Assembly (NCBI RefSeq): GCF_945915485.1
Contig: NZ_CAMEFJ010000001.1
Coordinates: forward strand, 1-64,000
Length of the DNA: 64,000 nt
From: an uncultured Agrococcus sp.
GTDB lineage: Bacteria > Actinomycetota > Actinomycetes > Actinomycetales > Microbacteriaceae
Direction: 5' to 3'
In this document: piece by piece, positions 52,713 to 62,363 of the stretch
How positions within the stretch are numbered: position 1 is the first letter of the stretch
Layout of the letters: the number at the start of each line of letters is the position of its first letter
Program-made: the position numbers and the translations under genes
Notes under the pieces: model-generated
The model's input: the letters and a program-made list of their open reading frames with translations, nothing else
Database searches by the model: none
What the model was told of the DNA's origin: nothing

Positions 52713-53537
52713 GTGCGCGTCGTCTGGCTTCTCCTGCAGTCGACGCATCCAGGCCCCACGCTCGTCGTCTCCGCGGCTACGTGCGGCCTCGGCATCGCCG
52801 CTTCGCTCGCCGCGATCGATCTCTTGGTGCTCGTCGCTACCGTGCTGCTCGGGCAGGTGTCCGTAGGGCTTTCGAACGATGCCATCGATGCTCCGCGCGA
52901 CCGCGCTGCTGGCAGAACCGACAAGCCGCTGGCGCGTGAGCCGGGGCTGCTGCGCGCCTCCTGGGCACTTTCGGTCGTTTTCGGAGTGCTCTCCATCGCG
53001 CTTTCGCTCATACTCGGCTGGGCCTTCGCGACCGCGCACCTCGTCTTCCTGCTGTCCGGCTGGCTGTACAACGCGCTGCTCAAAGCGACGCCGCTGTCGG
53101 TGCTCTCCTACGTGATCGGCTTCGGGATGCTGCCATCGCTTCCTGCCCTCGTGGCCAGCGACAGGCTTGCTCCGTTCTGGGCGACCTGCGCGGGAGCGGC
53201 TCTCGGCATCGCGATCCACTGCGCGAACGTGCTCCCCGATATCGATGACGATCGGCGCGCGGGGATTCTCGGCTTTCCGCAGCGGCTCGGTCGGCGCACA
53301 GCGGGCGTCGTAGCCGCAGCATCCCTCATCGCAGGCGCCGGCATCGTCGCGTCGAGCGCTGCAGCCAGCGCAATGGCGGTTGCATGGGCGTTCTTCGCGG
53401 CCGTTGCCGTGCTGGCGGCCGTCGTCTGCGCGCTTGTCATGCGCGGGAGAGCAACCCGGACGGTGTTCCGGATCGTGATGCTGGCTGCGGGGCTGCTCGT
53501 CGTCCAGCTGATGCTGACGGGCGGGTTCACTACCTGA
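52713..53537 (+). CDS. UbiA family prenyltransferase (SCO3242-like)
   Basis: GLSNDAIDAPRDRAAGRTDKPLARE aspartate motif; NVLPDIDDDRRAGILGFPQRLG; GTG start. Confidence 0.88.
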   Translation: MRVVWLLLQSTHPGPTLVVSAATCGLGIAASLAAIDLLVLVATVLLGQVSVGLSNDAIDAPRDRAAGRTDKPLAREPGLLRASWALSVVFGVLSIALSLILGWAFATAHLVFLLSGWLYNALLKATPLSVLSYVIGFGMLPSLPALVASDRLAPFWATCAGAALGIAIHCANVLPDIDDDRRAGILGFPQRLGRRTAGVVAAASLIAGAGIVASSAAASAMAVAWAFFAAVAVLAAVVCALVMRGRATRTVFRIVMLAAGLLVVQLMLTGGFTT

Positions 53538-54714
53538 AATCGGCGTCTCGGTCGAAGCCCATCCCGTACGCTCGCGCCGCAACACCACCGACCGGTGTTC
53601 GCAGCGCCGAAGCAACGACGATCGAACGAAGCGCGTGACCGGAGCGCGAGCGCGGCCGCCCGGCAAACGTGTTGAGCGCCGCCAGCTTGGCTGCGAATCC
53701 CGCCGACTCGAGCCGGCGACGCTCCCAACGATCCAGTTCGAGCTCAGCACCCGCGCGGTCCCGCAACAGCAGTGCAAGACGGGGCGCAAGGCTCGCGGCA
53801 TCGAGGAGACCGAGGTTCATGCCCTGGCCGCCTATCGGGCTGATTTCGTGAGCAGCATCGCCGATTGCGAAGATCCGGCTGCTGCGCATTCGACGCAGCA
53901 GCACGTTTCTGATCCGGAAGCTGCTGACGGCATCGATGCTCGCCGCCAGTTCGGCATCGCCCGTGCGCTGCTCCACGGCCGCTCGCAAACGTGTGAGAGG
54001 GTCTCGCGCTGGATCCGCGGTGCCGAACTCCGCATCCCACGCGACTACTCTGCGACCGCCCTCGGGCAGCGGCAGCGACTCGAGCACTCCGGAGCGCTCG
54101 AGTGTGATCACCGCGGTGTCCTCCGAGTCTCGACCCCCGGTCGGCACGTCGGCCATGAGGAAGTGGTCAGGGTACGTTCTGCTTTTGCTCCCGCCGGCAA
54201 CGAGGTGGCGCCCTGACGCTCCGGTCGCGATGACGGCGACTTTCGCGCGAATCTCAGTGCGACGTCCGGCAGTAACCGTCGAAAGCCGAACGGTGTCGCC
54301 TGCGTTCTCGACAGCTACGACGTCAGCATCCCGGGTAGATACCGGCCCAATCTCCGAAAGCGCTGCCTCCGTCACCGACTGCGGAACAGCGATCGAGAAG
54401 GGGAACCGCTTGCCGGGGTGATCGAACCGTACCGTGCCGAGTGTTCTCGTTCGTGTTCTCGCCTCTCCCCGTCGTATTCTGGCGGCCTCTTCCAAGATTC
54501 GATCGGTCGCGCCCGAGGGTTCGAGAGCGGCAAGGGCGGGGGAGTGGATGCCGATGGCTCGTGAACCATGCGCCGATGATGATCGCCGTTCGAGAAGGGC
54601 GACGTCGATGCCGAGACGGTGCAACTCCGCGGCGATGAACTGACCTGACGGACCCGCGCCCACAACGGCGACGTCTCGGAGGTCTCCCTCGCCGGGCCAG
54701 GTGCTAGACATCAC
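53530..54714 (-). CDS. FAD-dependent oxidoreductase/monooxygenase
   Basis: DVAVVGAGPSGQFIAAELHRLGIDVALLERR; IFAIGDAAHEISPIGGQGMNLGLLDA. Confidence 0.92.
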   Translation of the reverse strand: MMSSTWPGEGDLRDVAVVGAGPSGQFIAAELHRLGIDVALLERRSSSAHGSRAIGIHSPALAALEPSGATDRILEEAARIRRGEARTRTRTLGTVRFDHPGKRFPFSIAVPQSVTEAALSEIGPVSTRDADVVAVENAGDTVRLSTVTAGRRTEIRAKVAVIATGASGRHLVAGGSKSRTYPDHFLMADVPTGGRDSEDTAVITLERSGVLESLPLPEGGRRVVAWDAEFGTADPARDPLTRLRAAVEQRTGDAELAASIDAVSSFRIRNVLLRRMRSSRIFAIGDAAHEISPIGGQGMNLGLLDAASLAPRLALLLRDRAGAELELDRWERRRLESAGFAAKLAALNTFAGRPRSRSGHALRSIVVASALRTPVGGVAARAYGMGFDRDADFR

Positions 54715-55415
54715 GACGAGTTTCCCGGACTTCGTCGAACGGCGAACAGGCGAAACGCGCCCCCGCGTTCTACCTTCCAGCCATTCGGCACGACCGACGC
54801 GAGTTCATCGCTCGTAAAGCTCCGACGAATGCTGCGCAGCCCATCCGTGAACAAGAACGAACCGGGAGCGAGCGGCAGTATTCCACCGGAGTACAGGCAG
54901 TAGGCCATCCGACTGCGAGCGATATCCGAGTGGACCGCTATGCCGGCGGCGAGCCGCTCGGAATCTTGCATGACCCGCTCGAGGCTCTTCGCATCCAGAT
55001 GATGAAGCAGATGGTTGGAGATCACTGCATCGAAGCGTTCGTCCTCGGCTGCAAGGCGCGCGCTCGTGGTCTGGCGATAGCTGACCCCGTCGACGCAACG
55101 CGCTTCGCGCGCGACGGCAAGCGCTCTGGCATCCGGGTCGATGCCGACACCCTCGACGTCGAATCCGTCCCGCCTGGCCATCTGCACGAGGTGCCGGAGC
55201 ACGTCGCCGGCTCCGCAGCCGATATCGAGCATGCGCACGGGCCCCGGCGCAGCTGCGAGCGCGGGCCGAATGCGGCTCCGATAGACGGCGGCCCAGCCCG
55301 ACACGAGCCTGTTCACGTACTTGAAGCGTACGAGCGTACGGCGCAGCTTGGCCGGATCGCACTCCGGGTCATCCATCAGCTCTCGCAGATGCTCAGCCCT
55401 GCTCGAGAGCGTCAT
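54711..55415 (-). CDS. Class I SAM-dependent methyltransferase
   Basis: VRMLDIGCGAGDVLRHL; FDAVISNHLLHHLD. Confidence 0.92.
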   Translation of the reverse strand: MTLSSRAEHLRELMDDPECDPAKLRRTLVRFKYVNRLVSGWAAVYRSRIRPALAAAPGPVRMLDIGCGAGDVLRHLVQMARRDGFDVEGVGIDPDARALAVAREARCVDGVSYRQTTSARLAAEDERFDAVISNHLLHHLDAKSLERVMQDSERLAAGIAVHSDIARSRMAYCLYSGGILPLAPGSFLFTDGLRSIRRSFTSDELASVVPNGWKVERGGAFRLFAVRRSPGNSS

Positions 55416-56512
55416 ACGGGAGCAATTCTCGTGAACTGCGCGGTTTCGACCGTGAGGCCGGGCCCGAACGCAACTCCCAGCACGCTGGCGGCGTCCTGAA
55501 GCGAATCGTCCGCAAGGATGCGTTCGAGAATGAACAGCACGGTCGCGCTCGACATGTTGCCGAACGTGCGCAGGATCTCTCGTGACGCGGCCATGTCCCG
55601 CTCGCCGAGTTCAAGGCTGCTCTGCACGCGGTCCAGAACGGCCTTACCTCCCGGATGCACAGCCCAGGCATCGACGTCTGCTATCGATCGGTCGGCTCCG
55701 AGTGCGGTCCGTACGACCGGCTCGATCTCACGCCCCACGATGCGCGGCACTTGCGGCGTGAGCCGCATATCGAAACCGCTATCGCCGATATCCCAATCCA
55801 TATCGGCTTCGCCTTCACTCGTCGTAGCGGTCGTGAAGTCTCCCATTTCCAGCAGGGCCGTACCGCGGCGAGGCTCGCCGGATGTCACGACCGCGGCCGC
55901 GGCACCGTCGGCGAACACGGCGGACGACACGATCTGCTCTGCATCGTTCGAGGATCGGATGTGCAGTGAGCAGAGCTCGGCGCACGCCACGAGTACGACC
56001 GCTCCCTGCACGGCGTCGCAGATGCGCTTCGCTGCGCGCAACGCGGGAAACGCGGCCGCGCATCCCATGAAGCCGAGGTGGTATCGCTCGACGGTGTTCT
56101 GCAGCCCCAGATCTCGCACGAGCCGGTACTCGGGCCCGGGCGCGAAGAACCCGGTGCAGGAGGCGGTTATCACGTGCGTTACTTCATCGGGCTCGATCGC
56201 TGCCCTCGCCAGCGCTTGTTCAGCGGCCGCAGCGAAGAGCGGAGGAGCCTGCTCTCGATAGACTCTGTTGCGTTCACCCGTCGTCGGCCGCAGGAGCTTG
56301 CCTTCCGCATCCGTGAATCGCCCCGACGCATCATCGAGCAACTCGATTGCCGCATGCCGGCGATCGATGCCGGAGTGATCGAACGCGGCCGTGATGATGC
56401 GGCGCGTTCGCGCATCGATGCCCGGCTGGGATGCGAAGAAGTCACGAAGCCGACCCTGCTGCAAGCCGCCGTTCGGCACAGCGGTACCGATCGAGAGCAG
56501 CTTCGTGGCCAT
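55412..56512 (-). CDS. Type III polyketide synthase (chalcone/stilbene synthase-like)
   Basis: ITASCTGFFAPGPEYRLVRDLGL active-site Cys; AVHPGGKAVLDRVQ; FGNMSSATVLFIL. Confidence 0.93.
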   Translation of the reverse strand: MATKLLSIGTAVPNGGLQQGRLRDFFASQPGIDARTRRIITAAFDHSGIDRRHAAIELLDDASGRFTDAEGKLLRPTTGERNRVYREQAPPLFAAAAEQALARAAIEPDEVTHVITASCTGFFAPGPEYRLVRDLGLQNTVERYHLGFMGCAAAFPALRAAKRICDAVQGAVVLVACAELCSLHIRSSNDAEQIVSSAVFADGAAAAVVTSGEPRRGTALLEMGDFTTATTSEGEADMDWDIGDSGFDMRLTPQVPRIVGREIEPVVRTALGADRSIADVDAWAVHPGGKAVLDRVQSSLELGERDMAASREILRTFGNMSSATVLFILERILADDSLQDAASVLGVAFGPGLTVETAQFTRIAPV

Positions 56513-56634
56513 GCCTCACTGTAACCGCCGAACGGGTGTTTGTCCGAACGCGCACTGCCGGGATGCGCGCGCCGGGTGCTGCGGCGTATAGCATGGAAAG
56601 CTGTGCCCGAAACCGGGCCGGAAGGAGGTCGAAC

Positions 56635-58245
56635 GTGATCGAGGTACGCAACTTCGAACTGCACGTCGGTGCGCGTACGCTCATGAACGACGTCTCGTTC
56701 CGGATCGCGGCTGGAGACAAGATCGGCCTGGTCGGGAGGAACGGCGCAGGCAAGACCACGATGACGAAAGTACTCGCCGGCGTCGGCGATGATCGAGACG
56801 GTCACACCTTCCACGGCGACATCACGCGGCAGGGGCAGGTCGGCTACCTGCCGCAGGACCCCAGGACCGGGGACCCCGATCAATCGGCACGTGCGCGCAT
56901 CCTTGATGCGAGAGGGCTCGGCAGCCTTCGGAATCGGATGAACGACGCTACCGAACGCATGGCGCTCGATGGCGAAACGGGTGAGGCCGCCATGCGCGAA
57001 TACTCCCGGCTGGAAGACCGGTTCCTGTCCCTCGGCGGCTATGCTGCCGAGGCAGAAGGTAACGCGATCGCATCGAATCTGAAACTTCCGGAGCGCATAC
57101 TCGACCAACCGCTCCGCACGCTCTCCGGCGGTCAGCGGCGCCGCATCGAACTTGCTCGCATCCTCTTCTCCGGAGCGGACACGATGCTGCTCGACGAGCC
57201 GACGAACCACCTCGATGCCGACAGCGTCATCTGGCTGCGCGAGTTTCTGCAGGCGTACTCGGGCGGACTGATGATCATCAGTCACGACGTCGAACTCATC
57301 GGCGACACCGTGAATCGCGTCTTCTATCTCGATGCGAACCGTCAGCTCATTGACATCTACAACATGACCTGGAAGCACTACCTGCGTCAACGCGAAGTCG
57401 ACGAGGAACGCCGGAAGCGCGAACGTGCCAACGCCGAACGCCAGGCGACGACACTGCAGTTGCAGGCGGCGAAGATGGGGGCCAAAGCGACGAAGGCCGT
57501 CGCCGCGAAGCAGATGCTGCGCAGAGCCGAACGGATGCTTTCAGGGCTCGAAGAGGAACGCACAAGCGACAGGGTCGCCAAGATCCGATTCCCAATGCCC
57601 CTCCCGTGCGGGAAAACACCGCTCTTCGCACAGAACCTTTCGAAGTCCTACGGCTCGTTGGAGATCTTCACCGCCGTTGATCTCGCAATCGATCGAGGAT
57701 CGAAAGTCGTCGTGCTGGGCCTGAACGGAGCCGGCAAAACGACGCTCTTGCGCATCCTCTCCGGGCTCGCAGCGCCCGACACGGGAGGGGTGGAGCGCGG
57801 ATACGGTCTGCAGCTCGGCTACTACGCGCAGGAGCACGAAACGCTCGACATCGAACGCACCGTGCTGGAGAACATGATGTCCGCTTCCGACTCGCTCACG
57901 TCAACGGAAGCGCGTCGTGTGCTGGGCTCGTTCCTGTTCACGGGAGACGACACGTCGAAGCCCGCCAGAGTGCTTTCGGGAGGAGAGAAGACCAGGCTCT
58001 CGCTCGCGAAACTCGTGGTCTCGAGCGCGAACGTACTGTTGCTCGACGAACCGACGAACAACCTCGACCCCGCGAGCCGCGAGCAGATCCTGCACGCACT
58101 CGCCTCGTACGAAGGGGCCGTCGTACTGGTCTCCCACGACGAAGGCGCGGTCGAGGCCCTGAACCCCGAACGAGTGCTCATCATGCCGGAAGGCACCGAG
58201 GACCACTACGCTCCTGAGTACCTGGAACTGGTAGCGCTCGACTGA
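56635..58245 (+). CDS. ABC-F family ATP-binding protein
   Basis: Two ABC domains (LVGRNGAGKTTMTKVLAG; VLGLNGAGKTTLLRILSG; LSGGQRRRIELARIL; LSGGEKTRLSLAKLV), no TM segments; probable GTG start. Confidence 0.93.
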   Translation: MIEVRNFELHVGARTLMNDVSFRIAAGDKIGLVGRNGAGKTTMTKVLAGVGDDRDGHTFHGDITRQGQVGYLPQDPRTGDPDQSARARILDARGLGSLRNRMNDATERMALDGETGEAAMREYSRLEDRFLSLGGYAAEAEGNAIASNLKLPERILDQPLRTLSGGQRRRIELARILFSGADTMLLDEPTNHLDADSVIWLREFLQAYSGGLMIISHDVELIGDTVNRVFYLDANRQLIDIYNMTWKHYLRQREVDEERRKRERANAERQATTLQLQAAKMGAKATKAVAAKQMLRRAERMLSGLEEERTSDRVAKIRFPMPLPCGKTPLFAQNLSKSYGSLEIFTAVDLAIDRGSKVVVLGLNGAGKTTLLRILSGLAAPDTGGVERGYGLQLGYYAQEHETLDIERTVLENMMSASDSLTSTEARRVLGSFLFTGDDTSKPARVLSGGEKTRLSLAKLVVSSANVLLLDEPTNNLDPASREQILHALASYEGAVVLVSHDEGAVEALNPERVLIMPEGTEDHYAPEYLELVALD

Positions 58246-58267
58246 GGTCGTAGAAGGGCGGAGCTCT

Positions 58268-58990
58268 GTGAACCCAGAAGTGTTTTCCACCGTCGCACTC
58301 GCCTTCGAGACCGCAGGGCTCGTCGCATTCGCTACATCGGGAGCGCTGCTCGCTGCGGAACGCCGCATGGACATCATCGGCATGATCGGTCTCGCGGTCG
58401 TCACCGGAACCGGCGGAGGCATGCTGCGGGACGTACTGATCGGGGCGACACCGGTTGCCGCACTCGAGAACTGGTGGATGCTGATCGTCGCGTGCGCAAC
58501 GGGGCTGCTCGTGTTCTTCCTCTACCGACTGATCAAGCGGCTGCACAGGGCGATGCTCGTGTTCGACGCGATCGGTCTCGGTATCTTCGTCGTCAACGGC
58601 ACGCTGAAGGCCGGGCTGCTCGGGCTGAACCCTGTCGCCGGTGCGACCGTTGGGCTGCTGACGGGTGTCGGGGGAGGAATTATGCGGGATGTCATCGCCG
58701 GCGACATCCCCCTCGTATTCAAGCGCGACACGACACTGTATCTGACTCCGGCGCTGCTGGGGGCAGCCCTCACCGCAACGCTCTTCGAGCTGGGATGGGC
58801 CGAATGGTGGGCGACGCTCATCATCACGCTGGTCGTCATGGCAGTTCGATTCGCAAGCGAGTTCTGGGGGTGGCGAGCGCCTTCGCTGCGCACGCAGGCG
58901 CTCTCGATCATCCAGCAACCCGAATCCGACGAAGCCGATTCCAAAGCCGACGGAGACGGCCCTCGGAAGAAACGCAGGGGCAAGGGCTAG
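58268..58990 (+). CDS. Trimeric intracellular cation channel (TRIC/YadS) family membrane protein
   Basis: AFATSGALLAAERRMDIIGMIGLAVVTGTGGGMLRDVLIG; GVGGGIMRDVIAGDIPLVF; GTG start. Confidence 0.9.
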   Translation: MNPEVFSTVALAFETAGLVAFATSGALLAAERRMDIIGMIGLAVVTGTGGGMLRDVLIGATPVAALENWWMLIVACATGLLVFFLYRLIKRLHRAMLVFDAIGLGIFVVNGTLKAGLLGLNPVAGATVGLLTGVGGGIMRDVIAGDIPLVFKRDTTLYLTPALLGAALTATLFELGWAEWWATLIITLVVMAVRFASEFWGWRAPSLRTQALSIIQQPESDEADSKADGDGPRKKRRGKG

Positions 58991-59003
58991 AGGCGACTCC
59001 GGC

Positions 59004-59804
59004 TCATCCCGCGTCGAGCAGCGCGTCTTCCTCTTCTTCGTCACGTCGCTTCTTGCGTTTCGGCCTCGGCGCGTCGGAGTCGTGCAGTGACTCCTGCCGC
59101 AGCGCGTAGATGAATCCGCCGACGCCGATCAGCGCGAAAACGCCCCACTGGAGCGCGTAGGACAGGTGCGGGCCCTCGTCCAGCAGCGGACGCTCCTGCA
59201 CCGTGATGTCCGTCGGCACGACGCCGTCCTCGCTTTCGAGCAACCCATAGGCACCCGTGTACACCGTACTGTCGTACTGCTCGGCGAAACGTTCGAGATC
59301 AGCGCTGTACACCTGGCCCTGCGGCGCATCCTGATCACGGAGCTGTCCCTCGTCTTCGCGCAGTCTGACGAGCACGGAGACGTCGCTCGCGGGAATCTCG
59401 GGGTACGCGGCGGGCAGCTCGTTCGAATCTGCGCTGACGGGCACCCAGCCACGATCGACATAGAACACCGAACCCGCTGTCGTCAAGAACGGTACGAGCT
59501 GCTGGAAGCCGACTTGACCCGCAACCATCCGCCCTCGAATCATAACCGCATCATCCGTGAGGTACTGTCCTTCTAGTTCGACACGCTGCCACTGCTGGTC
59601 CTGATCGAAATCCTCGGGGTCGGGAAGCGCCTCCTGCAACGGGGTCGATGAAGCCGACCAGTTCGCGTCGAGCCTGGCAATCGCCGTCTGCGCCTGATCG
59701 CGTCGATCCCACTGCCACATGCCCAGCGCGCAGCACACGACGACGTAGATCGTGAGGAAGGCGAGCCAGCCGATCCAGCGAGGCGTCCGGAGCAGTCTTA
59801 GCAC
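59004..59804 (-). CDS. SURF1 family cytochrome oxidase biogenesis protein
   Basis: LGMWQWDRRDQ; VEGQYL-like ELEGQYLTDD; VDRGWVP. Confidence 0.92.
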   Translation of the reverse strand: MLRLLRTPRWIGWLAFLTIYVVVCCALGMWQWDRRDQAQTAIARLDANWSASSTPLQEALPDPEDFDQDQQWQRVELEGQYLTDDAVMIRGRMVAGQVGFQQLVPFLTTAGSVFYVDRGWVPVSADSNELPAAYPEIPASDVSVLVRLREDEGQLRDQDAPQGQVYSADLERFAEQYDSTVYTGAYGLLESEDGVVPTDITVQERPLLDEGPHLSYALQWGVFALIGVGGFIYALRQESLHDSDAPRPKRKKRRDEEEEDALLDAG

Positions 59805-59917
59805 CTACGCTCCTCTCGGATCTGCCGGGCCGAGCCGCAGCCGACCCGCGCACATCCTTGTAGCCACGCACGCGGTCGTGCGCACGGTCACCCTATGTTT
59901 CAATTCGATCCCACTCG

Positions 59918-60151
59918 CTACAGCTTCTCGACTTCGATGCCGAACGGCGTGATGCTGACGGGAAAATCGCGTGCTTGGACGAAATCATGAAGCTCATCAC
60001 GGTGTTCATCGCACGCCGCCCAGGTCTTCACCCGATCTTCCGCGTGGATGCGCGGATTGCGCCAGTTCACGGCCCACTTCGCCTCCTCGCGGCAGCCGGA
60101 TTTGGAGCACTCCGCATACACGGGCGTCATACCGAAGCCGAGCATCGTCAT
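59918..60151 (-). CDS. Small conserved Cys/His protein (actinobacterial hypothetical)
   Basis: MTMLGFGMTPVYAECSKSGCREEAKWAVNWRNPRIH...WAACDEHRDEL. Confidence 0.7.
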   Translation of the reverse strand: MTMLGFGMTPVYAECSKSGCREEAKWAVNWRNPRIHAEDRVKTWAACDEHRDELHDFVQARDFPVSITPFGIEVEKL

Positions 60152-60411
60152 TCGAGCTCCCTCGTCGGTTTCTGCACCTGCCCGGCCGGCTTGCTGAACA
60201 TGCCGACCGCGTTGGCGATGATGACCGCGAAGTACGAACTGAAGACTGCGAAGATCGCAGGAGCGACTTTCCACCAGCCGGGAACGACCAGGAAGATCAA
60301 GATGCTGAGCACACGCAGCCCCATGATGATCGAGTAAACGGTCATGCGCTTCTTGAGCTCGTCCGAGTGGGATGTCGGAAGCTCTGTCAGCGAAGGTGTT
60401 TCGTGTTTCAT
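60148..60411 (-). CDS. DUF3099 domain-containing membrane protein
   Basis: RMTVYSIIMGLRVLSILIFLVVPGWW. Confidence 0.85.
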   Translation of the reverse strand: MKHETPSLTELPTSHSDELKKRMTVYSIIMGLRVLSILIFLVVPGWWKVAPAIFAVFSSYFAVIIANAVGMFSKPAGQVQKPTRELE

Positions 60412-60459
60412 GGCCGTGACCGAGTCTACTCCTGTGTGTCACGGGATACGATCGAAACC

Positions 60460-61176
60460 ATGACCGACCTGACACCAAGAACCGTGCTCGTTACCGGCGG
60501 CAACCGCGGCATCGGCCGTGCGATTGCCGAAAGTTTTGCCAAGTCCGGCCATCGCGTCGCGGTCACGGCACGCAGCGGGGAGGGCCCGGAAGGGACCCTG
60601 ACGGTACGTGCCGATGTGACCGACAACGCTTCCGTCGATGCGGCGTTCTCGGAGATCGAGGAGAAGCTCGGCCCGGTCGAAGTCGTCGTGGCCAACGCGG
60701 GCATTACTCGGGACACCCTGCTGATGCGCATGTCGGAGGAGGACTTCTCCGACGTTCTCGAAACGAACCTGACCGGGGCCTTCCGCGTCGTTAAGCGTGC
60801 AAATAAGGGCATGCTGCGTGCGAAGTTCGGCCGTGTCGTCTTGATCTCCTCCGTTGTCGGGCAGATCGGCGGCGCGGGCCAGGTCAATTACGCAGCCTCC
60901 AAGGCCGGGCTGGTTGGCATGGCGCGTTCGATCACGCGGGAACTCGGCGGCCGCGGTATCACCGCGAATGTCGTAGCACCCGGTTTCATCGAAACCGACA
61001 TGACCGCTGCGCTGCCGGAGGAGCAGCAGCAGCAGTATAAGCAGCAGATTCCGGCGGGGCGTTTCGCGTCATCCCAGGAAGTGGCGGACGTTGTCCGCTG
61101 GGTGGCATCCGACGAGGCCGCTTACATCTCGGGAGCGATCATCCCCGTCGATGGTGGCCTCGGTATGGGCCACTGA
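60460..61176 (+). CDS. fabG: 3-oxoacyl-ACP reductase / SDR
   Basis: VLVTGGNRGIGRAIAESFA; NYAASKAGLVGMARSITREL. Confidence 0.93.
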   Translation: MTDLTPRTVLVTGGNRGIGRAIAESFAKSGHRVAVTARSGEGPEGTLTVRADVTDNASVDAAFSEIEEKLGPVEVVVANAGITRDTLLMRMSEEDFSDVLETNLTGAFRVVKRANKGMLRAKFGRVVLISSVVGQIGGAGQVNYAASKAGLVGMARSITRELGGRGITANVVAPGFIETDMTAALPEEQQQQYKQQIPAGRFASSQEVADVVRWVASDEAAYISGAIIPVDGGLGMGH

Positions 61177-61191
61177 CCCCCCTCGACGCGA

Positions 61192-61261
61192 ACACTTCTC
61201 GGTCTATGGATGGCGACACGCCGGTATAGCCCGTTCATTCCATGCATAGACCGAGAAGTGT
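61192..61261. repeat. 70-nt palindromic dispersed repeat, copy C
   Basis: ACACTTCTCGGTCTATGGATGG...CCATGCATAGACCGAGAAGTGT, 21/22 complementary arms; 2 mismatches to copy D. Confidence 0.95.
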
Positions 61262-61312
61262 TCCGTCTCAGCACGAGTGGTTGACGGGTCTGGATACCGG
61301 TGCGGACCGCTG

Positions 61313-62170
61313 CTATCGCGTGTGATCACCGCGAGCGACAATGCGGCAAATGTCGTCAAGCGCCGCTTCCAGGTGCCGCATCACCTGCCAGTACGTAAGT
61401 CGAACCACTATGTATCCGGCTGCAACCAGGCGTCTGTCCCTCGCACGGTCTTCTTCGAATCTTTGGGCACCGCTGTGGAACTCCTCGCCATCCACTTCCA
61501 CGATTAGTCGCTCTCCGATGAGAAAGTCCACACGATCTCGGCCGATTCGCACCTGCTGTCGGAATCGGATTCTTCGTCGCCTGAACCCCAACTTCGTGAT
61601 GGATTCGGCTCCAGATTCGGATTTGCTGCCACAGCGAGCCAGTGCGCGACTCGCCTTCGTGTCGCCTGAGCCAGCGAGTCTCTCGATGGACGTTCGTCCC
61701 ATGAATCCTAATTGCAATACCGATTCGAAGAGCACAACCAACCAGTCATCGGACTGGCAACGAATCGCGGTGACGAGGGCATCCTCGACGGAGTCGACCG
61801 CATGCTGACATGAGCGAGCATCCCGCTCCGGTGAGGCGCAGATAAGCACGTTGGGCAGGACGTGAGGAACCTGACGTTGTCGATATTCAGTCCGACGAGC
61901 GTGGACGTGATCGCCCTGCCTGTCAAACCAGACCGGCGTCCATACTCCATGATGAGACAGAGCTGACACGCAGCTGACAACCGCCCCGGAGCGGATCGCA
62001 GCTTCAACTCCGGCATGACAGTCAGGCAGCCCGTACCAGCCATATCGAATGCGTTTTATGCGCCCACTTTCCGCCGCCGCTTGTATTGTTCTCGGGCTGT
62101 AGCCCTGTTTGATCAAATGCGAGCGCCGGACCACGCCCCCGTATCTTCTGGGAAACTCTCGAGACAACAT
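61313..62170 (-). CDS. AbiEi-like winged-HTH plus DUF559/Vsr-like endonuclease-domain protein
   Basis: N-term RSHLIKQGYSPRTIQAAAESGRIKRIRYGWYGLP (AbiEi antitoxin-like); C-term SGAESITKLGFRRRRIRFRQQVRIGRDRVDFLIGERLIVEVDGEEFH (PD-(D/E)XK-like). Confidence 0.85.
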   Translation of the reverse strand: MLSREFPRRYGGVVRRSHLIKQGYSPRTIQAAAESGRIKRIRYGWYGLPDCHAGVEAAIRSGAVVSCVSALSHHGVWTPVWFDRQGDHVHARRTEYRQRQVPHVLPNVLICASPERDARSCQHAVDSVEDALVTAIRCQSDDWLVVLFESVLQLGFMGRTSIERLAGSGDTKASRALARCGSKSESGAESITKLGFRRRRIRFRQQVRIGRDRVDFLIGERLIVEVDGEEFHSGAQRFEEDRARDRRLVAAGYIVVRLTYWQVMRHLEAALDDICRIVARGDHTR

Positions 62171-62286
62171 GCATCGAGAATGGCGATTGAAAGCTGCAGA
62201 ATGCCGCTTTCAAAAACGCCTATGTGGAGAGTTTACGAAATCTCTAACCTGTTGGGCGCGGACCGAAACACTTGATCCGGTTGGAT

Positions 62287-62356
62287 ACACTTCTCGGTCT
62301 ATGGATGGCGACACGCCGATATAACCCGTTCATTCCATGCATAGACCGAGAAGTGT
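62287..62356. repeat. 70-nt palindromic dispersed repeat, copy D
   Basis: ACACTTCTCGGTCTATGGATGGCGACACGCCGATATAACCCGTTCATTCCATGCATAGACCGAGAAGTGT. Confidence 0.95.
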
Positions 62357-62363
62357 GCCCCGA

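Noticed and set aside
56635-58245. ABC-F protein as self-resistance for the neighbouring type III PKS locus
   Set aside because: Divergently oriented and resembles a broadly conserved actinobacterial ABC-F; proximity alone does not support a resistance role.
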